A model generated the notes under the pieces. It worked only from the letters and a program-made list of their open reading frames with translations, was not told where the DNA came from and made no database searches. Shown piece by piece: positions 23,644 through 34,764 of a DNA stretch of 64,000 nucleotides. Source of the stretch: Hansfordia pulvinata (Eukaryota; Ascomycota; Sordariomycetes; Xylariales). Numbering within the stretch: position 1 is the stretch's first letter; every line of letters starts with the position of its first letter. The position numbers were made by a program, and so were the translations under genes. The stretch covers positions 496,001 to 560,000 of the forward strand of contig BJKQ01000009.1 of assembly GCA_006538405.1 (NCBI GenBank). Reading direction: 5' to 3'.

Positions 23644-24557
23644 CTATTTGATCTTCTTCTGCTTGAGCTGGATAGTCTCGTCGTTGACGAAAATACCCTT
23701 ACCCTTGTAGGGCTCGGGACGGCGCCAGCGGCGGACGCGGGCGGCCATCGACATGACCTCCTCGCGGTTGATGCCCTCAATGAGGATACGGGTAGGCTGG
23801 GGGTGCTGGCGCGCATGCCGCGCGGCACGGGCTCCTCGACAGGGTGCGTGAAGCCCAGCTTGAGGCACACGAACTGCTGGCCCTCGAACTCGGCCTTGGC
23901 GGGCCGCTGCTCCACGCTCGCACGGTAGCCCACGCCCACCAGCCGCAGAATCGCCGTGTGGCCCTCGGACACGCCGATAATGTGCCGTTGGAGGTAGGCC
24001 CAGGTGGTTCCTATGCGTTTGAAGAGCGTCAGTGGGTGTCTCTTCGACTAGTATCTGAGGTCTTGCCAGAGGCCCCTCGGGGCAAGTAGCAACGTGTCAA
24101 TGGAAGCACACTCACCCCACATCTCCTTCTGCTGCTTGGCCTGAAAGTCCTGGATGCTCAGGGTGGCCTTGCGACCGCCATCCTCCAGGGCGACGGTCAG
24201 GTACTCGGGGATATCAACGGGCAGGCTTCCAAGGGGCCCGGAAACCGTGCAGGTGCGCTTGGGGATCTTAAGGTAGCTGGTGGCATCGCGCTTGATCCAG
24301 GGCTCGCCGATCGTCAGTTCGACGCCCGGAGGGATGAAGATGGGCGTGCGGCCCAGCTTCGACTGGCAGCTCGGGGTGCTGGAAAAGGGTCGGCGGGGCT
24401 GCTGGGCGCAAGAGGACGGAGAGGTGTTTGTCGCCCTGTAGGCGCCCGCGGTTTGAAGCTGGAAGGCCGGGACGAGAAAGCTGGGCAAGGCGGCGGCGGC
24501 GGCCGGCGTCGCGGTGGCCGCCCTCTCGAGGACTCGGCTGGCGCTGGGGGCCAGCAT
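23644..24557 (-). CDS. MRPL6: Mitochondrial large-subunit ribosomal protein uL6m, with apparent 1-nt frameshift
   Basis: Exon 1 (24557-24116) encodes an Ala-rich mitochondrial targeting sequence, then the L6 body ([37 protein letters not shown]). A 105-nt intron (GTGAGT donor; CATAG acceptor) leads to exon 2 (24010-23644), with [29 protein letters not shown] and [16 protein letters not shown]. The conserved C-terminus ([14 protein letters not shown], then [12 protein letters not shown] and a basic tail) is in another frame. Adding one C to the C5 run at 23799-23803 (GGGGG on +) restores continuity and a 269-residue protein. Because L6 is a core ribosomal protein, an assembly error is the simplest reading. 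Role: part of the mitochondrial large subunit near the sarcin-ricin loop. Confidence 0.9.
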
Positions 24558-25618
24558 CGTGTGAGGGGCGCAGCGACCTGTGCGGACTGGGTGTTCTCAA
24601 AGAGCGTATGCTCCGGGGGGCGTCGGAACCAGAGTTGGACGCGACGCGTGCTGATGACGACGTCTACGGCGAGGGGAGGCAAGGCGAGATGATGTCCGGT
24701 TGTCTTGATAGGTCGAGTTGAGCTTCGAAAATTGTATCGAGTACGCGCATCGACGGGTTGGCGCTCATAAGCGACTATTCCTTTGTTGGACTAGTTAGCC
24801 TGGTACTTGAGCGTCGCCCTTGAAAACGCTGATCGGTCAGGTCTCAGCTGGTAGCCTGCTCGATCAGCTGCAGCGGCGTCGGTTGAATATGAGCCTATCC
24901 AGTATTATGTCCCCGTATGCTGCATACTCCCTTCGCGCGGACATTTCGGGCTAGATGCACAATGCTTCTAGGCAGGCGCTACATGTACCAGCGAGCATCG
25001 CGAACTTGACGTTGCGCACCTTCCTGAAGGCAGGCTGACTTACAGGTATAGATTGTGGCAGATAGTCAGATAGCTCCTTCCTCGGAACTCGCACCATTAT
25101 CCCAGTCAGTGTTCCTGTGTGCGATCTGTCCAGTGTGCGTTTTATCGGAGTGATGGCGCACCTAATGCATTTCCCTTCAATGCCACATGCCTTCAAGCCG
25201 GCGACAGTGAGAGCAGATCCGAAGCCAAGCCAACTCAGCAAGTGGCTCTTTGAATTGTGTGTCCCTCATTCGAGGTAGTGAGCGTGAGAGTCGCCCATCT
25301 CTCTTTTAGACCTTCTGGCCTGCCTCTGTTTGCTTGGCCGGGACAGACAGCGCCGTTCTTGTGCCTCGCCCACGTTTGGCGTCTTCATCCACCGTCGCCT
25401 CACCCAGTTTTGACATACTCTTCTCTTTCTGCTTTCTTGATTCGACTCTGTGGTGAAGGGCATATCTAAGTATCAACCTTCCTCAATCGTCCTTACTCTT
25501 CTTTCATCACATCTCGCGGTGATCTTACAACTATCGCACTCCCCGCCCTTGCGTTGGCTTTTCAATTCAGCCCCAAGAAAGGTTCGCCGGCCAGTGCTGC
25601 TATTTAACCTAAGCTACA
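24558..25618. other. Divergent promoter region, MRPL6 / KAR5
   Basis: About 1.06 kb separating two divergently transcribed genes. No coding segment supported. It should hold both promoters. A pyrimidine-rich stretch (about 25300-25450) precedes the KAR5 start. Confidence 0.55.
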
Positions 25619-27400
25619 ATGCGCCTCCCTTCTAAGCCACCATGCCTCATGGCTCTGGCTTTGTGGCTTTTACTTGCATCTGCTCCCTTCACTCTTGGGA
25701 TCTGGCCCGTACACTCCGGTTCCCGGCCCTCGAAGAGTACGCCAGGCCAGCCTCTTCTCTCGTCATCCAGTGTGACGACCTGGTGGGCTAACTCTGATAA
25801 TAGTTGAGATACGCGAGCCACACCTTGGTACTTCACCGAGTCCGACCTCTCAAGCAGAGGAACACCGGGAATACACCTATCGGATGGCTCTTCGTGAATT
25901 GAACCAACTGGAGTCAGCTCCCAACTGTCACAAGACCGCTGCTCAGTTTCTCGTCAACAGTTGCCACCTCCTCGAAGGGAAAGATGAGGCCAGTTTCTTG
26001 ACGGACAGCGGAGCCCGAATACGCGACTTCGTTGACAGCTACTCTGCGAGTCTCGCCATTTGCGACTTGCAACGCGGCAGCTTCACCATTCCTCGTGAAT
26101 GCGGTCCGTTCACCGAGTCGGCACTTTTGCAACTCTCCACTGCATCAGGGCCTCGGCTTCATGTCTCTTCGCCCGAGATTGACCGTTGTCTCTCAGCTTT
26201 GGCTACTTCCGACTCGGCCTGGAACACGTGGATCAGTTACCGACACAAGGCCCTGCGATTCTGCCAGGCAGCCCGCGCGGACCACGACAAAGGTCACACA
26301 ATGTTGCCAGTGTTCAGGATCAACGCTAACGCATCGCAGATCAACACATCTTGCTATTCCAGCACTTGGCCAAAACCATGGGAAAACTGACTGATGCCGT
26401 CGATGAGAGAATCGAGGCCCAGCTACATGGCATGGACAGGCTGACAACCGCAAGTGACAGTCACGTCGATAGCCTGATCACGAAGCTTGGCCAACTTGCA
26501 GGCATTATCAATCAATCAGAGCAATTGATTTCCGGTAATCTGAACGAAGCTATACAGGTATGTCTTCAAGCTCTGCTGATAGGCCCGATCCTCACGTGGC
26601 GCAGAGATCTGCAGACACCACCAAGGCCAGCATCGTCGAGGCCGAGACCCTGCAAAGAATGTTACAGGTTATGGTCCAGAGTGCCTTTGAGGGACATGCC
26701 GAAGTGTCGCAATCGCACGAGAGCTCTCTACAGTTGATGAACAAGCGTGCAAAGACGGAGATGGAAAGCTTTTCGGGCCACATCGCCGAAGCAGTCTCCT
26801 CAGTAGACATGCTCCAGGCTCAGCTTGTAGGTCTGCGTCTTCCTCCCGCGACGACTCAATGGTAACAACGAACAGGAAGTATCACATTTCCATTCCGCCG
26901 AGCTGGAGCACAGACAATCTATTCTGGAACAGGTGAGGCAACGACTCTAAGGCACAAGCGACCACATCAGAGCGCTAATCTAGGTCGCCGCCAAGGGAAT
27001 GGATCGACTCGCTGGTGTCGCTGAGTCCCTGACTGTCACGTACGATGACCACGCGCGCCTTCTCAACCACGCCCGGAACATGACAAACGACATACTCGAC
27101 ATCCTAGAAGACAGTGCCTCTACTGCGGCGTCATTCAGTGAAAGCTTGCTCCAAGCCAACCCCCGCTCATCTTGGTGGCCATTCGTCTGGTGCCCGACGA
27201 TGTCTGTCGTGTTAGGGTCTTACGGAATGCCACCATCTGTCTTCCGGAACCTGGCTCTATTCTTTGCAGGTACGGTCTAAGAACAGTCCCTCATAGCGTG
27301 TGCTAATACTTGATTAGGAGAAATCGCCGCCACTTTACTCACTTTCTTCCACGCTTACCCACTGGGCTTCTCACATTTGCTATCTTACCTCCAATCGTAG
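25619..27400 (+). CDS. KAR5: Nuclear fusion protein, Tht1/Kar5 family
   Basis: Seven exons: 25619-25736, 25804-26292, 26340-26557, 26605-26826, 26876-26932, 26984-27269 and 27318-27400, joining to 490 residues with all phases consistent. Introns are 47-67 nt, and several show CTAAC branch sites. The start gives a signal peptide (MRLPSKPPCLMALALWLLLA). A Cys-bearing N-terminal domain follows (MALRELNQLESAPNCHKTAA, LVNSCHLLEGKDE, SLAICDLQRG, RCLSALATSDSAWNTWISY), then a long helical, probably coiled-coil part (residues about 200-390). The hydrophobic C-terminal segments are SWWPFVWCPTMSVVLGSYG and RNLALFFAGEIAATLLTFF. This is the Kar5/Tht1 layout: an ER and nuclear-envelope protein needed for nuclear membrane fusion during mating or in ascogenous cells. 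The split structure makes it easy to miss. Confidence 0.88.
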
Positions 27401-30100
27401 CTGTTCACGGTCATTGCGCTTAGCGATCCTATCGCTCCCAGCCAGGCACAGCGCAACAACTCGCCTGTGCTTAACAATACAAAACAATAACCCAGCATGG
27501 GGCTTGGTACACAGACGGGTTCGATCATCGGGCTTGGGTTGGCACGAACGTTTAGACGGATACAGGATCTCCTCTTTGGAATCTCGCGAATATCTTTATG
27601 GGACTGGGAGTGGCAGTGCTGGGCGAAGGACATTCTGGGGAACAAAACCATTTCATATTAGGTAACCTGACAAATACCGTCCCACATTGCGAGGACTCAT
27701 CATCACTGCCGCTTAATCTATCACACGCCGCGCCACAACGAACGGCACCTCTTTGACGGATCTCATTCTTAAACGTACTTGATCCTCTATAGCATGAGAA
27801 CATGAGTGAACTGATGCTGCTAGCGGGTCTTCAATTTATGGCGACGCAAACCTTGCTTGAGCACCCAGCCATCTTGCCGATGAGACCAATCATCTAGCTC
27901 GAATGCTACACAGATTCGTAGGCAGTGTCCTTGCGTGCCGCTCCTCGGACACGCCATCTAGCGTTCGTCTGTTCCCACTGATCGAGCGCTTGGAGGTGAT
28001 CGGCAGACTGAACAGATCGTGGGGCAGGCCAGCGCGCTTCCCCTCGGACACTCACGAACGGGTTCCTTACTGCTTCGTAGTGACATCCCGTGTGGATCAG
28101 GTCGTTCTCCTTGTCCCACACGTTTCTGGTTAAATAATGACTGTCCAAGTGCCAGTAGAGAATGAAACTTTTTGGTAGTCGTAGGCTCAGTAGTGTTACA
28201 GAAACCGCACCGAGTCTGAACATGGCAGCTGGAGCAGTTCGAAAGACGACTGCTAGCAACCTCCTCACGGCGCTAAGGCAGTCCGCAGGCTCAGCCGGTT
28301 CAGTCAAGAGTGGCGTGGGCACTCCCACGGGACAAACAGCCCCAAGAGTGCGGCTGACGGCGTGCATGCGGATCGCTAGCAACGTGTCTAGGGCAGAGAG
28401 CTCTGACGGGGTCCCCTGCCGCTGTATAATGACGTCGCGACAGCCACCGCCCCACGTCGTTCTCGACGAACTGGTGAAAGCGTAGGACGCGCTTGGGCGG
28501 GCTGTACTCGCACGATTAATACTCGGCAGCGCTCGTCAAGTCTCTTCGGTGCTCAGCTCAGAGGGCCGGCACTCGACAAGATCGGGGCATCCCAATTGAC
28601 AAGGGGCCGGCTTGCCTCCTCGTAGATCTGACAATGGGGCCCGCGTCAAAGCCGCCCCGGCCATGCTGGAGGGGTTGCGGAGGTAAGAATACTGCCCTTT
28701 CGGGCTTTCTTGCCGAGTATGGGCTAGGCTCAGGTCAAGAGGATGACAGATAAGACGGACAATTGTCATCGTCAAGGCCCAGGCGAAGAGTTCGAGGAAT
28801 GGCTCCCGGATCCGGGCGTGAGCAGCGGAAGTGGGAAGTGAGCCTACGTGCTTAGGTAGTCTGCTCATGTGCACATGCGCGAGTGACTCCATCGTCCTGT
28901 CTGCCGCCGCGAGGCAGTGGACCACTGAGGCTGAGCGCCTCGCTGGGCCAGAGGGGCCCTTCTTCTCCGAGTGCTCCCAAAGCTTCGCCGTGCGGCTCCC
29001 TTGTCGGCCGAGACCAGCCACAACGGTCCCTTATTCTTCTTCTTCATCGAGGGCCATTGCCAGGACGCATGGTGCTTGATGCTTGGATGATGCGAATCAT
29101 GACACTCTTGGGTAGAAAAACTGCCCCGGATCTCTACGTACCTCCACGATGGGTCTCTCCCAGCTGACATACTCACGGGAGGAGCGAGCGAGCTGGGCAC
29201 GCTGGGCTGAGAAGCCAACATAGTCTTGCGATGCGCGTGCGCGCGCGCGCTATGACGATCTTGCTAGACAGGATAGGGCCCGGGATCGTCCCGGGCAGGT
29301 CGCGGAATTCTCCACATGCAGACAACGCCGGCGATCTTCAAAGGGCAGCATCCGATCCGGTTGGGTTTGTGTGGTTGTTCCCCCAAACAAACATTTATCG
29401 CCGAACCAATCGCACATCCAATGTCATGCCCCCCTCCCAAAAGGAATCTCTGGCTTTTCTCGTAGGACCGGCGACTGGCGCAAGCGCGAGCACAGCCAAC
29501 CGGGCCGCCCAGGCGCGGTCTCTCCGCCGCTCGCCAGACTTGACCGCTCCCAAAGCCGCACCCCTTCCCCCCTTCCCCCCTGTGGTATCCTCGCTATACC
29601 CGTAGGCCCGCGATAGCAATGATGTGCCGCCCCGCCTCTGCACAGCCCTGCGCAGCATGGTCGGCGTATAGACGAAGCCGGATTGACGTTAGCCTTTGGC
29701 CGCAGATCAATGCCACAGGCAGGCTATGGTTAACTTAGTCGCCTCTCGTGGATGGGGGCAAGCTGCTACGAAGAATAGGCATAGACTGCCACGAATAGAA
29801 GCCCAGAGGGCAAACAATGCCACCGCGGGAGATAGACTGACGTAACGCAAAGAGCAGCAGTCAACGGTGGGCTGCCCTGATCTGCTCTCCCAAGGTTGCA
29901 GGATCCTTTCGTCATTTACACAAGCTATATGGCTGTATAAAAACGAGGAACCCATCCGCGCACACCTAGAGCTATGAGCCTCGCACCACACACCCAAAGA
30001 TACCCGCAGTCTTCGAGTTGATTCTGGGCAGCAACAGAGAAACACTCCTCAAAACCCTCTATCCTCGAGATTCTCCCGCTACCGTCATACCTACCTAGCA
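27401..30100. other. Gene-free intergenic region
   Basis: About 2.7 kb. No ORF on either strand has recognisable motifs or coding-like composition. It contains the 3' flank of KAR5, a GC/CG dinucleotide stretch at 29235-29250, and the promoter of the Pro/Gln-rich gene at the right end (CT-rich, CATACCTACCTAGCA before the ATG). Confidence 0.5.
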
Positions 30101-30795
30101 ATGGCAGCGCATTACGGCCAGCACTACAGCGGCGGCGGCGGCAATGCACCGTACTCGTCGCCCTGCTACCAGCAGCAACCCCAATATCAGCCTTACCAGT
30201 CTTACCAACCCTATCAGCAAAACCAGCAGCCGTACCCTTCTCATCAATCACAGCCCGAGTACTATCCCCTCCGCCTCAGTCACAACAATACTCCTACCCG
30301 CCTCCGCCCGCCGGCGCAGCCTACCCTCCCCACCAGCACTACGAGCAGCCATCAGCACCCTACCCACCGCCTCACGACGCGGGCCCGGCAGGCGGCGAGC
30401 GCGGCCTGGGCTCGAAGCTGCTGGGCGGCCTGTCGGGCCACAAGAAGAGCGACAGCACAAGCAGCGCCGCCGGCTACTCGCAGGGGCAGCAGACGGGCGG
30501 AAGCGGCGGGGGAGGGACCGCGGCGGCGCTCGTGGGCAAGGGCCTGAAGCGGCTGTCGCAATACCGCAAGGACAAGAAGGAGAAGAAGGAGCGCGAGGCC
30601 GCGGCAGAACCGGAGAAGAAGAACAGAAAGAAGGAGAAGGAGAAGTTGGGTAAGATCTTTGGGGGAGGAGGCCACCACGGCGGTGAGCAAGGCGGCGAGC
30701 AAGGCGGCGAGGGGGATGATGGGAGCGGAAGCGACAGCAGCAGCAGCAGCAGTAGTAGCGACAGCGACAGCGATGGTGGAGACTTTGATTTCTGA
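30101..30795 (+). CDS. Pro/Gln/Tyr-rich protein with basic and acidic low-complexity tail, apparent 1-nt frameshift
   Basis: From the ATG at 30101 the protein begins MAAHYGQHYSGGGGNAPY and is rich in Gln, Tyr and Pro (QQQPQYQPYQSYQPYQQNQQ). At the C4 run 30266-30269 the sensible reading changes frame to PPQSQQYSYPPPPAG, GERGLGSKLLGGLSGHKKSD, LVGKGLKRLSQYRKDKKEKK and an end of Ser/Asp repeats (SDSSSS...GGDFDF). With one C added, the product is 231 residues. I recognise no domain. The central GLGSKLLGG...KGLKRLS segment looks helical and amphipathic, in a disordered protein of a kind common in Pezizomycotina. No function is assigned. The CAG/AGT microsatellite at 30736-30760 encodes part of the Ser run. 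Confidence 0.6.
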
Positions 30796-31028
30796 TCATG
30801 GCCGGGGTAAGCTTGCCGTGCGAGATGCTACCCGGGCGGGTGCAATGCTTCATATTTCAGCCGAATTAAGTACCATTGTTCGATTCCATCATTTCCTAAG
30901 TGCCCCTGAGGCGAGCAAAACGCCCAACTCCAGACTCAACTCGCTGTGATATTCCTATGTGCACGACCCCTCCATCGATCCCAACTCCAGCTCAGGTCGG
31001 AACGCTTGAGGCTTGATGGGTGCAATGC

Positions 31029-33658
31029 TTACTCCCAAACCTCCTCCAGATCCAAGTATGCCTTTCGTTGCGTCATCTTCTCAGTCGTGTGCTTGTGTTC
31101 CAGTCGCGCCCGGTACTTTTCACGCTTCCTTTCAGCGCTTGCGTTCTTCGCCGGCTCATTCGAAGTGACGATCTGGAGCAGTTCGTCGTCACGCGGTGTC
31201 CATACACCACGCCATCCCGTTGGAAGGGGCTCGCCGTTCTTCAACAATTCCATTATCTGGCCACCAAGACCCTGTGACCATGTGGTCGCGGCAAGCGAAC
31301 GGATGACTATGTCTCGCGGGTATCCAAGACTCATGAAGAACTCGATGATCTCTTCCCCCTTCTCCCTCGCGCTCTTCTGCGGCGGCGAGGCTTTTGGTGA
31401 AGGGGCTTTCGGTACGGGAATTCTCTGCGCCGACGCAGTAGGCACTGATGTCGTTGTGTCGACGGGCTGGTCTTGGGCAAACGACGCCGGCAGAGCACGG
31501 CGGGCTGATCTGGGCCCGGCTGCCGCAACGGGCTTTTCGGAAACGGACGCAGCCGCATTCCGTGACGTTGACTCGAGCTCAAGCCCTGATCCTTCGTCGT
31601 CGTGGATGAAGGGATTGCGCGCCCTTCTCTTTCTGCGCACTGGGGTTGTATGATCCCCGGACCAAAGATCTGACTCTTGCTGCAGCTGCTGAGAAGGCGT
31701 CATGGTTTCAAGGTCCTGGGTCTCTGCCGTTGGCTTCGACACGGATGGAGTCTGTGGGCGCCCTTCTTCGGTTTCGCCCCCGTGCTCGGATAGCCGCCAT
31801 GTTGGAGGGGTCCCGATCCGGTTCTGCTCGCTGCGAAGATGAGATGTTCCGTTGAACTCATCTGGTGTTGACGGTATCTCCTCATTGCGACTCAGCCTTT
31901 GCCTCTTTGGAGTCAAGGAATGCTGGGAAGGCTCGGGAAAGGCTCTTTTGAGCAGTGCCAGCGGTGGCGAGGATGGCATATCGTTCGACTGGCTCTGCTG
32001 TGTTGGCGGATTGAACTGCTCAAAAGCAGGCATGCAAGCCTCGAAATCCGCCAGTGTTTCCTCGTATTTGAGACGAAGCTGCTCCGGAACACTTTCGTCC
32101 TCTACCCAGTTGTAGTTCAGATCCTCGGCAACAAGCTGCCAGTCTCGTTCCTCTGGTGGTAGATTCTGATTCATGACAGCATGCCACAGATCCCAAAGTT
32201 CGAAGGTCTTCCCGGAGATGGTGGGCCACCACTGTGCATCAACTTCACTCTCTTTTGCGAGCAGCTCGTAGTCGCGCATGAACATGGCTTTTTGCTCTTC
32301 CAGACTGAGAGATCCTGTATCATCGTCACCGACACCGTCTTCTTGCGCAGGTACTGGATGGTTTTGGTCGACGGTCTCCGTTGGCTCTTGGTTCACCAGT
32401 GCGTCACTCGGTTCTGATCTTGCTGCTCTGGCTGACTCCGGGCGTTCTTCAACAGACTCTTCGGGTTCAACTTCTCTGCCACCGCCATTCTTTGAACTCT
32501 TTGAAGCAGTCAGCTCTGAGGGCTCATTGTCGCTAGCCTCATCAACCAAATTAACGACTTTGCGAGATGATCGAGTTCCCGAGCCTCTCCTAGGAGGTGG
32601 TGTAGCAGCCGAGACCCGCGTAGCTTGGAAAACTGGGGAATTCTGTTGGATTGTAGGCGCTAGCTGCCGCTCCCATCTCCCTCTCCATGAGTTCGCAGTA
32701 TGGTGTGGGAACTAGAACAGGTAAGCCCATGTGGCCGCAGGAAGATCTCTGGGCCGACTCACATCATGCTCAAGTTCTCTAAAAATCTGAGTGGCATTAG
32801 TGGTGCCCCCCCGTTCCCTAACATGCGCAATGAGAATCTCGTCGTCTTCCGCCGTGAAAGGTGTCCTAGTCTGAGCATAAGAGCTTCTCGAAGGTGGGAT
32901 TGCTGTTGACGGCATCGCTCGAGAGGCGGTGGATGGGGGCGGGTTAGGCCCCGGCAACTTGACAGGCTCTGTGGTGTCGACAGCAGCTGGGCGTGGCTGG
33001 TGCTGCGTAGTCTTGACCCAGCGATCTCTCCATGATTGCCATGTATGGCGGGTATACTGCAAGCTTGTCAGCAGAGAGAATTTTCGACTGTGGCGGAGGG
33101 AGGCGACTTGCATGGCGTGCCAGTTCTTGAAATATTGCATTGCCTCTTGTTCTTGCATCGCCCTCTCTTTGCTTCGCCTCGATCCATTTCCAAAGAAGAA
33201 CGTCTTCGTCGCGTGTGAATGCAGCCCTTGCAGCTTTGATAGGCTTCGTTCCCAGCCTGGCTGTAGAGGCAGAAGGGGCTGAAGCAGTGGCACGGGGCGG
33301 TTCATCACTTGCTTGCGGTTGCGCCGAACTGTACTGCTCGAGGTCTTGCCGGGCGCCTCTTCTTATAGAATCATCGATGAAAGTATATGAATAGGCACCA
33401 GGCGGGCAATCATTTCTGTTGGTATTGGCGAGCAGTAGATTTGCTTTTTTGTCAAGCTTTTCCACGGTGCCGCCGTGTTTCTGGGCTTTCGTGAGTGAGT
33501 GAACCATGGGGTTTGGGAAGGTGAAATACCCTGATAGCATCAAGCAAGGCTAGACGACCAGGAACACGCTGAGAGACCCATATGTTGAGGCCTTGAAATA
33601 GGCCCCGGTCCCCGTGTTCGTGGGCTAAAGCGCCCTCATACGTGATACCGCCAGGCAT
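31029..33658 (-). CDS. RAP1: Telomere-binding protein Rap1 (BRCT, two Myb-type domains, ARID-like segment, RCT)
   Basis: Four exons: 33658-33530, 33480-33112, 33056-32763 and 32711-31029, giving 824 residues. Domains in order: BRCT (GLFQGLNIWVSQRVPGRLAL through AYSYTFIDDSIRRG, about 1-80); a Myb domain (FTRDEDVLLWKWIEAK, HTWQSWRDRWVK); a second Myb-like domain (TPFTAEDDEILIAHVRERGG, HHTANSWRGRWER); an ARID-like stretch near 400-490 (WWPTISGKTFELWDLWHAV); and a C-terminal RCT domain (GYPRDIVIRSLAATTWS to the end). Rap1 binds or is recruited to telomeres and controls length, end protection and subtelomeric silencing. Intron 2 (33111-33057) has a GC donor, GCAAGT, with a TTGCAG acceptor; a GT reading does not keep the Myb frame. 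Introns 1 and 3 are GT-AG (49 and 51 nt). The BRCT start is an ATG at 33658 (MPGGITYEGAL). Confidence 0.9.
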
Positions 33659-34764
33659 TGGGTATGAGGAGTAATGCAACTTGAGGGCCTATCTCGAGCA
33701 GAAACCCTGTGCAGCAGGGCCGGTACAGTGTATTGTAGAGACGCCGGCGGAGTTGAATGAGATAGCGCCGTCAGGGTCGGGTCTCGCAGCTTCGTCAGAG
33801 CGTAGGATGGCACGGAGATGGTGGTGCTCGGCGGCGCAAACGCGGCAGAAGCCAAGGGCGATTGCCAGGGCGCTGGCGGGCTGTTATACGAGACGGAAGA
33901 TGGGAAGCCAGGGACACCAGACCTGAAGTCCTCGTGTCGCAGGGTCATGAAAGCGGCGCGTGATAAAAGGAGGAGCAGAAAGCTCAGTCGCAGCTGGCTG
34001 GCCGGTAGGTTTGTCACGTGAAGTTGAAGCTCCCACTAGGTACCGTATCATCAGACGCGATGGTTAACCCACTTTCGCGCCTGCCCTCCAACATTTGTGA
34101 GGCACGCGCGTGGTGGCTGCGTCTGAGATCAAGCCAAAGCAGAAAGCGCTACACATCAGTGGGCCTCGAGGGCCCTCAAGTACGAGTACGAGCACTGATT
34201 CTCTGGGCCGGCCGGGATAGGTCCAATTGTAGACATAATGTACTGCTCTCTTCTCAGGCTGACAGAGGTACGGCTCAACACAGAGAAACAGGGACTGATC
34301 ATCGGCGAAGCAGAGTCGTTCTCAATCTACGGCATGAAAAGTTACACGCAGTCTACATTTTATGGCCAAGACCCAAGCCACACCAAGCTCTGGGCAGTGT
34401 TCAAAGGCCACAGCCAGCACAGCCCTGGGCCGCGTTGGCAGCCCGTGAAGAGAGGAGCCTGGCTGCGCGGCTGATACTTGTACTCGTGCCTGTCCTGCTG
34501 TCTCACCGTTCTATCTTGTCGCGGCTGATCTGCCTCTTTGTTCATTCACTTCTGACCCCCCCGGCCGCACCGCCAAACTTGCCCTGCTTGCCCGCCGACC
34601 GGCCCAGCGATAGTTTCGCTTTGCCGCAGATGCTGGGAACCCGCCGACCAGGGTGCACCGCTCGTTCATCCAAGGCCACCTGATCCGCCGTGTCTGGTCC
34701 TGCAGCCCACCCTCGCAAAGCCAGTTCCCGGCTGCTCGCCTCGCGCCGTGTCGTTCACGGCAAG
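33659..34764. other. Divergent promoter region, RAP1 / SWF1
   Basis: About 1.1 kb between divergent genes, with no gene supported. It contains a TACGAGTACGAG motif at about 34182 and pyrimidine-rich sequence near 34480-34560 ahead of SWF1. Confidence 0.5.

Noticed and set aside
27906..28382. 158-codon minus-strand ORF downstream of KAR5
   Set aside because: No domain or coding-like regularity; overlapping ORFs of similar size occur on the other strand.
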